This document shows positions 24,912 through 34,665 of a stretch of 64,000 bases of DNA, in pieces. Numbering within the stretch: position 1 is the first letter of the stretch; each line of letters starts with the position of its first letter. Position numbers and translations under genes: made by a program. The stretch comes from Okapia johnstoni (taxonomy: Eukaryota > Chordata > Mammalia > Artiodactyla > Giraffidae), in contig CM044321.1 in NCBI GenBank assembly GCA_024291935.2, positions 57,654,985 through 57,718,984 of the forward strand. The letters are read 5' to 3'. The notes beneath the pieces are model-generated. The model searched no databases, had not been told where the DNA came from, and saw only the letters and a list, made by a program, of their open reading frames with translations.

Positions 24912-25274
24912 TATGGACTAAATGTTTGTGTCCTTCCAAAATTGATATGTCATAGCCTTGTACCATTATGTGTCAATATTAAGGAGTGGGGCTTTTGTGA
25001 GGTAGGTGATTCATGAGAGTGGAGCCCCTATGATGGGATTAGTGCCCTTTAAATCCAGGAGGAGGAAGAGAGACCAGAGCTTTCTCTCTCTTGGCCATGT
25101 GAGGGTACAAAAAGAAGGTAGTCCTTTGCAAGCCAGGAGAAGGGCCCTCACCAAAAACCTGACCATGCTGGCATCCAGATCTTAGACTTCCTACCCTCTA
25201 GAACTGTGAGAAATAAATGTCTGTTGTTTAAGACTGTCAATCTATGGTATTTTGTAGCAACTGGAGCTAAGTTT
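24912..25274 (+). repeat. MaLR-type LTR, 3' copy
   Basis: The same order of features as the LTR at 22165: 'ctctcttggccatgtgagg', 'agggccctcaccaaaaacc', 'gaactgtgagaaataaatg' and 'tctatggtattttgtagc'. Confidence 0.78.
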
Positions 25275-25277
25275 GCA

Positions 25278-26625
25278 AGTATTTTTTTTTCCCCACTTCC
25301 ATAGGTTGCCTTTTCACTCTATTCAGTGTGTCCTCTGATGCACAAAAGTATTTGAGTTTGATGTCCTATTGGTCCATTTTTGTTTTTGTAGCCTTTACTC
25401 TTGGTGTTGTATCTAAGAAATAATTGCCAAGTCCAGTGTCGAAGTTCTCCCCCTGTTATCTTCTTGGAGAGTTATGGGTTTCACATTTGGGTCTTTAATT
25501 CATTTTGAGTTAATTTTTGAATGTGGTGTACAAGATAAGGGTCTAACTTCATTTGAAAAAAAAAAACAAAAAACTTTTTTTGGCATGTGGATATGCAGTT
25601 TTTCCATCACTGTTTGTTGAAGAGACTGCCCTTTCTTTGTTGACTGGTATTGGCATCATTGTCAAAGATCACTTGACCATATACATAACAGTGTGTTTCT
25701 GGGCTCTCTGTTTTATTCCATTGGTGTATTTGTCTTTATGCCATTATCACACTGTTTGATTACCATGGCTTTATAATGTGTTTTGAAATCAGGAAGTTTG
25801 AGTCTTCCAACGTTGTTCTTTTCAAAATTACTTTTCTGTTTTGGATTCCTTGAGATTCCATAGGAATTTTAGAATGAATTTTTCTGAAAAAAAAATGCCA
25901 TTGAGATTTAGATAGAGATTACACTTGGTCTGTAGATTGCTTTGGGTGTTACAGATATCTTAATAATATTAAGCCTTCTAACTATGAACACAGGGTATCT
26001 TTCCATTTATTCATGTCCTCTTTAATTTTTTTTAGCAATATTTCATGGTTTCAGTATACAAGTCTTTGTTCTCTTTGGTTAGATTTATTCCTAATTATTT
26101 TATTCTTTTTAAAAGTACATGGAACAGATATCAGATTGTTTCAGTTAGTGTATAGAAATGCAGCTGATCTTTGTGCATTGATTGCATGTCATGTATTTTT
26201 ACCAAATTTATTTGTTCTAATGGTTTTTTAAAAAAATCTTTAGGGTTTTCTACATGTAAGATCCTGACATCTGTGAACAAAGATAGTTTTACTTATTTAT
26301 CCCCAGTTTGTATGTCTCTTATTTCTTTTTCATGCCCAATTGCTTTGCCTATCACTTCTAGTACTGTGTCCAATACTATGAAGAGGTGTGGTAAGAGTGC
26401 GCATTCTAACCTTTTTCCTGATTAGAAGAAAACTTTCAGCCTTTCACTACTGAGTATAATGTTAGCTCTGAGGTTTTCACACGTGGCCTTTATTATGTTG
26501 AAGTAGTTTCTTTCTGTTCCTAGTTCGTTGAGTATTTTTATCATGAAAGTGTGTTGAATCTTACCAAGTGTTTTTTTTCTGCATCAATTGAGGTGATCAT
26601 GTGTTCATTTTAACTTTAAAAAATA
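25278..26625 (-). mobile_element. L1 ORF2 region, antisense
   Basis: On the + strand this is the familiar complement of L1 ORF2 ('gtttgttgaagagactgccc', 'gattaccatggctttataat', 'tttccatttattcatgtcc'). It is mutated throughout. Short open frames on the + strand here are artefacts. Confidence 0.85.
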
Positions 26626-26687
26626 ATTTTATTGACGTATATGCAGAGAAGTACGTACATAGTATACAGCTAAATTTATAATACACT
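26626..26687 (-). mobile_element. L1 3' UTR piece, left of the insertions
   Basis: A short left part of an antisense L1 3' region ('tattgacgtatatgcagag'). It continues at 28053 after a Bov-tA and a BovB. Confidence 0.6.
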
Positions 26688-26895
26688 GAAAGTGAAGTCA
26701 CTCAGTCATGTCCAACTCTTTGTGACCCCATCGACTGTAGCCTGCCAGGCTCCTCTGTCCGTGGGCATTCTCCAGGTAAGAATACTAGAGTGGGTTCCCA
26801 TTTCCTTTTCCAGGGGATCTTCTCCACCCAGGGATCGAACCCAGGTCTCCCACATTGCAGGCAGATTCTTTACCCTCTAAGCCACCAGGGAAGCC
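26688..26895 (-). mobile_element. Bov-tA SINE with TSD
   Basis: Complement full-length copy. The flanking 11-mers tataatacact (26677-26687) and tataacacact (26896-26906) differ by one base, consistent with an aged duplication. Confidence 0.94.
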
Positions 26896-26900
26896 TATAA

Positions 26901-28034
26901 CACACTAGTAATTGGATCATCGAAAAAGCAAGAGAGTTCCAGAAAAACATCTATTTCTGCTTTATTGACTATGCCAAAGCCTTTGACTGTGTGGATCACA
27001 ATAAACTGTGGAAAATTCTGAAAGAGATGGGAATACCAGACCACCTGACCTGCCTCTTGAGAAACCTGTATGCAGGTCAGGAAGCAGCAGTTAGAACTGG
27101 ACATGGAACAACAGACTGGTTCCAAATAGGAAAAGGAGTACGTCAAGGCTGTATATTGTCACCCTGCTTATTTAACTTATATGCAGAGTACATCATGAGA
27201 AACGCTGGGCTGGAAGAAACACAAGCTGGAATCAAGATTGCCGGGAGAAATATCAATAACCTCAGATATGCAGATGACACTACTCTTATGGCAGAAAGTG
27301 AAGAACTAAAGAGCCTCTTGATGAAAGTGAAAGAGGAGAGTGAAAAAGTTGGCTTAAAGCTCAACATTCAGAAAACTAAGATGATGGCATCTGGTCCCAT
27401 CACTTCATGGGAAATAGATGGGGAAACAGTGGAAACAGTGTCAGACTTTATTTTGGGGGGCTCCAAAATCACTGCAGATGCTGACTGCAGCCATGAAATT
27501 AAAAGATGGTTACTTCTTGGAAGGAAGGTTATGACCAACCTAGATAGCATATTTAAAAGCAGAGACATTACTTTGCCAACAAAGGTCTGTCTAGTCAAGG
27601 CTATGGTTTTTCCAGTAATCATGTATGGATGTGAGAGTTGGACTGTGAAGAAAGCTGAGCGCCGAAGAATTGATGCTTTTGAACTGTGGTGTTGGAGAAG
27701 ACTCTTGAGAGTCCCTTGGACTGCAAGGAGATCCAGCCAGTCCATCCTAAAGGAGATCAGTCCTGGGTGTTCATTGGAAGGACTGATGTTGAAGCTGGAA
27801 CTCCAATACTTTGGCCACTTCATGCGAAGAATTGACTCATTTGAAAAGACCTTAATGCTGGGAAGGATTGGGGGCAGGAGGAGAAGGGGACGACAGAGGA
27901 TGAGATGGTTGGATAGCATCACTGACTCGATGGACATGGGTTTGGGTGGATTCTGGGAGTTGTTGATGGACAGGGAGGCCTGGCGTGCTGCAATTCATGG
28001 GGTCGCAAAGAGTCAGACTCGACTGAGCGACTGA
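26901..28034 (+). pseudogene. BovB reverse transcriptase C-terminal part, uninterrupted frame
   Basis: The frame is open from 26901 (after a stop at 26898-26900) to the stop at 28032-28034, about 377 codons. Visible RTE reverse-transcriptase motifs: motif [10 protein letters not shown] at 26961-26987; RQGCILSP at 27141-27164; the catalytic YADD at 27267-27278; then a [12 protein letters not shown] stretch and the long RTE C-terminal region ([25 protein letters not shown]). The first ATG-like codon is not a real start, because the element lacks its endonuclease domain and 5' part. It is therefore called a pseudogene fragment despite the intact frame. In the host it lies in the sense direction within FNDC3A intron 1. 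Confidence 0.9.
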
Positions 28035-28052
28035 ACTGAACTGAACTGAATT
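26912..28052 (+). mobile_element. 5'-truncated BovB with open RT frame
   Basis: The copy begins at 'attggatcatcgaaaaagc', inside the reverse-transcriptase domain, and ends at the BovB 3' repeat 'actgaactgaactgaa'. It is the least decayed BovB in the window. It inserted into an antisense L1, next to a Bov-tA. Confidence 0.95.
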
Positions 28053-29135
28053 ACCATGTAACAGCCTCCCAGGTCAAGATGTAGAACAGTAGCAGCACCC
28101 CCAAAACTGCCTTCATCCCCCTCCCAGTCCCCATCCTTTCTTCCTTTCCAAAGGCAATCACTACCTGATTTTTAATACCAGACAAATTTAATTGGTTTTT
28201 AAGCTTTCTATAAATTGTTCAATATGTGCTCTTCTGTGTCTATTTTTCACTCACGTTGTATTTGTGAAATTCATTTTTGTTGTTCTCTATCACTAGTCCA
28301 TTAATTTGTATTGCTGTATAGTAGTCAGTTGGATGAATCAGATACAGTGTTCCATTTACTGTTGAGGAACATTTAGATTACTTGTAGTTTGGGGCTGTTG
28401 AAGATGAATGCTGCTGTATACTTTCATGTACTTATCTTTTGATACACATGTGCATGCATTTCTTTTTGGTATATACTAGGAGTCTAATAGCTGAATCATA
28501 GCCAGGTCATAGAATATTCATATATGTTCAATTTTGGTAGATAATATCAAACTGGTTTCCAAAGTGATTTTTATGAGTTTTCATTCACATTCCTTATGAT
28601 TGTGTCAGTTGCTCTGTAGCTTTGCTAATACTTGAGATCATCAGTCTTTTCTATTTTTATCATCCTAGTATGTGGTAGCATTTCACTATGATTTTAATTA
28701 ACTTTTTCCCAATAATGAACTTGAGAATCTTCTCATATGTTTATTGGTCTCTTGAATTTCCATTTTTGTGAACAGTGTATTCAGGTCTCATCTCATTTTT
28801 CTTTTTTTTAAAAACTCAATTTGTTAGGAGGCCTGAATTTGCTAACTATGTGCTCTTTTACAGTTATATATGTTGTAAATATCTTTCATTCTGTGGCTTG
28901 CCTTCTCATTCTCTTAAAGATTTTTTAAAATGAATCATAGTTCTTAATTTTAATGAAGTTCAGTAGGTCATTCTTTTACTTTATGATTTAACAAACATAA
29001 TTTATATCCTATTTAAAAAACCTTTCTGTCTCGTAGTTATGAGATTTTCTTTTGTGTTATCTTTAGGAGCTTTTTTGTCTTACCTTTTGCATTCAGATAT
29101 GCAATCTATCTGGCATCAATTTTTTAAACATTGTT
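28053..29135 (-). mobile_element. L1 3' region, antisense, right of the insertions
   Basis: Complement L1 3'-UTR phrases: 'ccatgtaacagcctcccagg', 'gtagaacagtagcagcaccc', 'atatcaaactggtttccaaa' and 'ttctcatatgtttattggtc'. It continues the piece at 26626-26687. Confidence 0.8.
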
Positions 29136-29740
29136 TAATTTGACATTAGAAAAAAAATTGCAATAGTACAAAGATGTCTAGCTATTCTTCACCTAGACTT
29201 GCTAGACATTAATATTTTATTGTATTACTATCACATAGATGGTCAAATGTTAATATATAGATATAGAGAGTGATATGTTGGAACCATCTTGTACTTGTGT
29301 ACAAAAGTGATTGTTTAAAATTCAGGCATTTTCAAGTCAGTTTTTAAACCATGATGGCTTGAAATGGACCATGGGGGAATGTGTATTCATTCCATAGAAA
29401 TTAGCAAGTGTGACAAATCACTTCTCTCTTTTTTTTTTTCACATATCAAATTTATTTTAAAACAAAAACAAGTGAAAATAGATGCATAATTTAAAACAAG
29501 TGGGTATTTGTGGTCACAAGATAAGATGAGAACATAGGAACTGAGTAGTAGCAAAATGAAAAGAAATTGATTGAAAGAAGCTGCCAGTGTTCTCTGGGCA
29601 GGAATGAAAGGAACTTTTAGGTTTCCAAGTGTAACATTTTAGTTGCATGACTGAAGTTTCCAATTTGCAAGCTGAAGTAAAACCAACTGCTTTGCATGTA
29701 TTGTGAATATGGCCATACAAGAAAGCAATACAGGAAAACT
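29136..29740. other. Intron 1 stretch with nothing recognised
   Basis: AT-rich, with a short A/T-run near 29430. Reverse-strand frames at 29514-29888 cross a SINE remnant and are not genes. Confidence 0.4.
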
Positions 29741-29830
29741 GCAGGGGGCGAGGGTTTGATACTAGTTGTGGAACTGAGATCCCACATGCCGTGCAGCACA
29801 GCCAAAATGAATAAGTAAAAACAAAATTCC
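29741..29830 (+). mobile_element. CHR-type SINE fragment
   Basis: 'cagggggcgagggtttgat' followed by 'actgagatcccacatgccg' and 'gcagcacagccaaaatgaa' match the 3' half of the cetartiodactyl CHR-1-like tRNA-Glu SINE. Confidence 0.75.
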
Positions 29831-30723
29831 ATTTTAAAAAGCTAAACATTTTGACCCTACTGAATTGTAGACTACTGCAAGCATCCAAAAATGTTTATTT
29901 TACCTTTCAGTATAGATTTGATAGAATTTATGATTGACCTCAGTTGTACTCATTTTGACGTGTAATTTGCTGACATTGTTTGATGTTATATATGGTAGAT
30001 TGATACTACCTCAAATCTTTTACTTTTTATAAAATATATAACAAGTGATCCTGTGTATACAGTTAAAATGTTCTAAATGTATGAGCTTTTATCACTGAAA
30101 TGATTTGGCTTATTGTAAGGTTCTTAGGAAGAGATAATAACACCAGAATGACAGAAGACCAAAGCCAGAACTTAACACTTAAAGCTTGAATTTTCTTTTT
30201 CTAATCCTGAGGAAATTTTTCTACCATTTTACTCTGTCTTAGGAATCAATGAAAGAGTGTAGTTTTTGTGTAGTTCCTAGAGACTGATAGGGTGATGAGA
30301 GTTAATTGTTTCTTCATAAACACCTTCTCAGCTCAAATTAAAAAGAATCAGTGATAGAGTTGCCTCACTCAGTCATGCATTTTAATTCTTATTCCAGGGT
30401 TTAGCTAAAGTAGTGGTGGTTAAATTAAATAAATGGTATATAGAGATGGAAGGAATAGAGAGACAGACAGACATGGAATTTAAATAGAAGCTCCTGATAA
30501 CGTATCTTGATTTGCTGTCTACATTGACAGACAGTTGGTAAACAAGAAATGTGTTTCCTTAAATGATCTGTTGACAGAAGAGTTAGCAGAGTATAAAAGA
30601 TTTCCTTTGACAAGAATATCTCTTTATCTTGAATGTATTGTATTTTAGTGTATTTTTAAGGATGTACATACAAATGGCTATATATTTTTGTTTTTCAGAG
30701 TTGGAGGGTTATCCGGTATATTA

Positions 30724-30735
30724 ATGTCTTATTGA
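30724..30735 (+). promoter_or_regulatory. Minimal upstream ORF, 2 bases before the main start
   Basis: ATG-TCT-TAT-TGA ends two bases before the FNDC3A ATG. Its context is weak (T at -3, T at +4), whereas the main ATG is strong (A at -3, G at +4). Leaky scanning should therefore dominate, with a possible small damping effect or termination-reinitiation. Confidence 0.6.
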
Positions 30736-30737
30736 TA

Positions 30738-30836
30738 ATGGCAGAACATCCACCACTACTGGATACAACTCAGATTTTAAGTAGTGATATTTCTCTTCTG
30801 TCTGCCCCTATTGTAAGTGCAGATGGAACACAACAG
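30738..30836 (+). CDS. FNDC3A: FNDC3A long isoform, first coding exon (residues 1-33)
   Basis: The exon encodes 33 residues beginning MAEHPPLLDTTQILSS and ending VSADGTQQ, which I recognise as the FNDC3A N-terminus. It ends in phase 0. FNDC3A is a large protein (about 1198 residues for the long form) with a proline-rich N-terminal part, a row of fibronectin type III domains and a C-terminal hydrophobic anchor. In mice its loss disrupts Sertoli-spermatid adhesion (symplastic spermatids). Only the N-terminal leader, outside any FN3 domain, is encoded here. The start was chosen because it matches the known N-terminus, has good initiation context and follows an acceptor. The exon continues in frame into 44486. 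Confidence 0.96.
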
Positions 30837-31404
30837 GTAAGGAAACTGAAATGTTTATTTTCTGATGTCTAGTACACGTGTATTTCTTTCAGAAGAATGC
30901 AAAATTTAGAACATAATGAGGCATCACAACAGTGGGTTCCTGTTAATATTTTAAAATCCAGTTCACATTGTTGTTCTGGTTTCATAGGAAAATGAAATGA
31001 GACTATTTTTGAAGCTGCTTCTAAAATATCTTACTAATTAATGGTTAAATTTCTTGTGTTTCTGTTTAGTTGCCACTGAACTTATTTTTTATTTTACTTT
31101 AGGCAAACAGTATACTAGTCCCTGAACATTTTTTAACTAAGTTTAACCTTGTGCCTTAATGATTATTATAGATCATTACTTCAAATCATTATGAAATCAT
31201 GATTTAATTATATGATTAAATGACTGCCTGCATTATAATAAAATGTTTTCTTCTCACCAGAATCCCCCTCCCCCCTAAAAGCAGACATACAATTCCTGGT
31301 GTGTTTTTCTCCCAGGGCTTTATAAATAAAGTTCTCTTATTTCATTGATACCCCATTCCCTCAGAAATCCTAAAGGGATGAGAGTGATGGGCTTTCACAG
31401 GTAC

Positions 31405-31660
31405 CTGTGATGTGCCAAGCTATGTACTTAATTCTCACAGCTACCTTGTATGGTCCGGATTTTAATGTTGTGAGTAAGGAAACAAAGATTAAGGACATAA
31501 TAAATAATAATGAGGGAAGAGAAGGAACAATTTGAGTTCTCACTATGGAAAAAAACATGTGCTAAGAACTTTATGATCTTATTTAATTCTTTCAGCAATC
31601 CTGTCCCTATTGCAGATGAAACAAAATGAGTTTCAGAAAGGCTCAAGATCACACAAAGCT
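31405..31660 (-). mobile_element. Two MIR fragments
   Basis: Two complement MIR cores at about 31405-31497 ('gatgtgccaagctatgtact') and 31553-31660 ('atgtgctaagaactttatg', 'attgcagatgaaacaaaatg') lie about 55 bases apart. Confidence 0.65.
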
Positions 31661-32514
31661 TTTTTGCTCCATTATGCATATTGGGAAACTAAGAGAAATA
31701 TAATTGTGTTTTGTTACTTTATAAACTTTGTATCTACAGTGGGCAATTATTTGCTTACCAGATAACAGACTACTCTGTTCACTTTGCTATTGAAAAATCG
31801 AGTGATGAGCTTGTGTTCTACATTTTTCTGTTTTGAATAAACGTGGTATGAAAAGTATACAGTGGTTGTTATTTTCACACGTGCTCTGATAGCTTTTAGC
31901 AGCAACTTCATTTCATTAAAGTTGCTTTTTATGATAAAATTCAAGTCTGTTAAACAGGTTTTTTTCTCCCTTAAAAATAATAGATGTGGCAGATATTCGT
32001 TTACTTTAAGGCTCTGGGAGTGCCTTTTATCATTGTTGCCTCAGGCAAATCACTGGCTTCAAGTTGTTTATAGTGTAATACAAGAAAGAATCTCTGAAGC
32101 AGTAAATTACAGTACACTGATGTAGTTCCTATAGTGTATATATAGTCTGTTAAAGGGAATAGGCTGAAACAAGACCAGAATGCCCTCTTAAGACTTATTT
32201 CTCTCTTTTCTTTCAAAAGGAGATTCTTTTGGCAGAATTTTTCTTGAGATCTTAAGAGCACCATGGCTAGCATATAGTAATGATTGTGTAGATGGATGGG
32301 CTTGCCAAGGAGCTGAGAATATAAGAGCATACTAGATGCAAGATTTGAAGGATCAGGTGGAGTCAGTAGTTCTAGAAGACAGGTTTTTAGGTAGGTTTTG
32401 AAAAGTCAGGTGTCAAGAGGTGTAATAAAGCCTTAAATTCTAACCAGCACTCTTTGCTAGTTAGGGGAGAGGTATCAGTGAGTGGAACGAGCATAGGATT
32501 GGCTGATAGATTTG

Positions 32515-32645
32515 ATTTGGGTGACTTAAGACAAATTACTTAACTTCTCTCTGAGATAGAGGTAATAATAACTGCTTACAGTAGGTAAGGGTGAAATGAG
32601 GGTGAAATGAGCTTCAGTAAATATTTGCTGAATTTGAATTGAAGC
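32515..32645 (+). mobile_element. MIR
   Basis: + strand MIR: 'gggtgacttaagacaaatta', 'cttaacttctctctgagat', 'ggtaataataactgcttac' and 'cagtaaatatttgctgaat'. A short internal duplication of 'gggtgaaatgag' lies near 32590-32612. Confidence 0.75.
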
Positions 32646-33329
32646 ACTCAATGAATGCTTAAAAGACTGAAGAAACTCTATAGGTATGTCAGTCAGGACT
32701 TAAGTCAACAGATGTAGTTGTAGGAAGCTGAGAAATAATTATGACTGATACTGAGTATAAGTGTAAGAGAATGGACCAGTAGCTATGGTAGACTGTAAGG
32801 AACTGAACAAAAGTAGCTAACAATAAGTAGGTAACAATTGACAACACACATCTCTTTGTCTTAGCTCAGGAACTTACTGCTATGCCAAGCATGGCCAAAT
32901 TAGATCTTGCCTGTGGTGATATGATACCACCTGGTTGGTGCCCAGAGTAAAGAAGCAAGCTGAAGACAGTTCCTGACAGAAGGAAGTCTTGTGTATATGC
33001 ATGATGTTAACAATTTAGGATAACAGTTAGATTGTCCTTTGTCTTTACTCTCTTGGGAATATCATTCTGTTTCTTCTTGGGATCCTCTTGAGATCAAATT
33101 AATTTTCTTATGGTTGACCATCCAGATTATCTAAAATATTCATCAATATTTTCTCATTTTTTAATAGCAAACATATTTTATACAATGTGACATACATAGT
33201 GGGTCTTTTGGCTTATGAATTACACTGGAAGGAATCACTCCTGACATCATTACTTGCCAGTGTTGCTTTTAGGGAAGCTATGATAGACATTTATCTTCCA
33301 TTTTGACTGGCAGCACCTGAACTGTTCCT

Positions 33330-34665
33330 TGTGTTTGAAAAGTTTCATTCATCTTTTTTTATTTTTGGAGTGTTTTAGGTTTACAGAAAAATTGAGCTGA
33401 GAGGTTTTCTCATTTACATCTTACACACAGTTTCCCCTATTATTAACGTCTTACAGGTATATTTGTTGCAAGTAATAAACCAGTGTGCTTCATTGCTTGG
33501 TGCTGTCCGACTCTTTGTGACCCCATGGACTGTAGCTTGCCAGGCTCCTCTGTCCACAGGGATTCTCCAGGCCAGAATACTGGCGTGGGTAGCCTTTCCC
33601 TTCTCCAGAGTATCTTCCCAACCCAGGGATCGAACCCAGGTCTCCCACATTGCAGGCAGATTCTTTACCATCTGAGCCACCAGGGAAGCCCAATAAATAA
33701 ACCAGTAATAACCAATATTGATACATTATTGTATCAATAAACCAATATTGATACATTATTAAGTTCCACAATTTACATTAGGGTTCATTCTTGGCATTGT
33801 ACAATTCTGTGGGTTTTGAGAAATGTGTACCACTGTGTATCATTATTATAGTATTATACAGAACAGTTTAACTTCTTTAAAACTCCCCTATGCTCCATTA
33901 TTCCTCTCTCACACCCCACCCCCTGAAACTTTGGCAAATAGCTGTATTTTTACTGTCGCTATAGTTTTTATCTTTTTCCGGAATATCTTATAGTTTGAAT
34001 CATACAGTATGTAGCCTTTTCAGACCAACTTCTTTCACTTAGCAATATGATCTAGAAAATTTCTTTTTGTGGCTGTTTCAGTAGCTCATTTCTTTTTATT
34101 ACTGTATGAATGGTACGGTTGTATCATTCATTGTATGATTGTATTGTGTGAATAATACATTATATGAATGATACTTCATTGTATGAATGTACTGGTTTAT
34201 TCATTTACCTATTAAAGGACAGCTTGGTTGTTTATAGTTTCTGGCAGTTATAAGTAAAAGTGCTTTAAACATTTATGTGTAGGTTTTTGTATAGACATAA
34301 GTTTTCAACTAGTTGGGTAAATATCTAGGAACATCATTGCTTGATCTGTGTTTAGCTTTATAAGAAACTACAAGCTGTTTTCCAGAGTGGCTGTGTCATT
34401 TCACATCTTCAGGCATGTGCTTGATCTGAGGTTGTATCCTTTCTTGATAAAGCCCTTATGAGTGCTCCTCCTACCCTGTTAGAACCCCCACGTGTGCTTT
34501 AGGGAATTTGAGCTTTAAATATGTGAAATGCTCTCAGTTCTAGTCACTTTTGGTACCAGAGTTCAGATATTTTGGTTTTTTGTGTGTTTCAGCAGTTTCC
34601 TATTTTAACGTTACCTTCTCTAATTTCTATTCATTTACCTTCCAAAAATATTGAATGCATGTAAA
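33330..34665 (-). mobile_element. L1 3' region, antisense, split by a Bov-tA
   Basis: Complement L1 phrases: 'ggagtgttttaggtttacag', 'tgtacaattctgtgggtttt' and 'aagctgttttccagagtgg'. A Bov-tA occupies 33485-33695. A 20-base direct repeat (33711-33730 and 33741-33760) and a degenerate tandem patch around 34100-34195 are later local changes. Confidence 0.78.
33485..33695 (-). mobile_element. Bov-tA SINE with TSD
   Basis: Complement full-length copy with the exact 11-base duplication aataaaccagt at 33474-33484 and 33696-33706. Confidence 0.94.

Larger units (their letters stand above)
10601..30698 (+). other. FNDC3A: FNDC3A intron 1
   Basis: About 20.1 kb between the proposed exon 1 donor and the exon 2 acceptor (pyrimidine tract then TTTTTCAG ending at 30698). 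It holds repeats listed separately. From 11190 to about 14115 I see no identifiable element apart from a 24-T run at 11585-11608 and a short tandem duplication near 13688-13727. From 14300 to 16740, apart from a MIR, I also see nothing I can name. Confidence 0.65.
30699..30836 (+). other. FNDC3A: FNDC3A exon 2 (5' UTR plus first coding part)
   Basis: The exon is bounded by a pyrimidine-rich acceptor (TTTTTCAG to 30698) and the donor CAG|GTAAGG at 30837. Its first 39 bases are 5' UTR and hold a three-codon upstream frame (30724-30735). An exonic GTAAGT at 30813-30818 is a second possible donor. Confidence 0.93.

Noticed and set aside
29737..29752. CTCF-like GCAGGGGGCGAG motif
   Set aside because: It lies within a CHR-type SINE fragment and matches only part of the core motif, so it is not strong enough to call.
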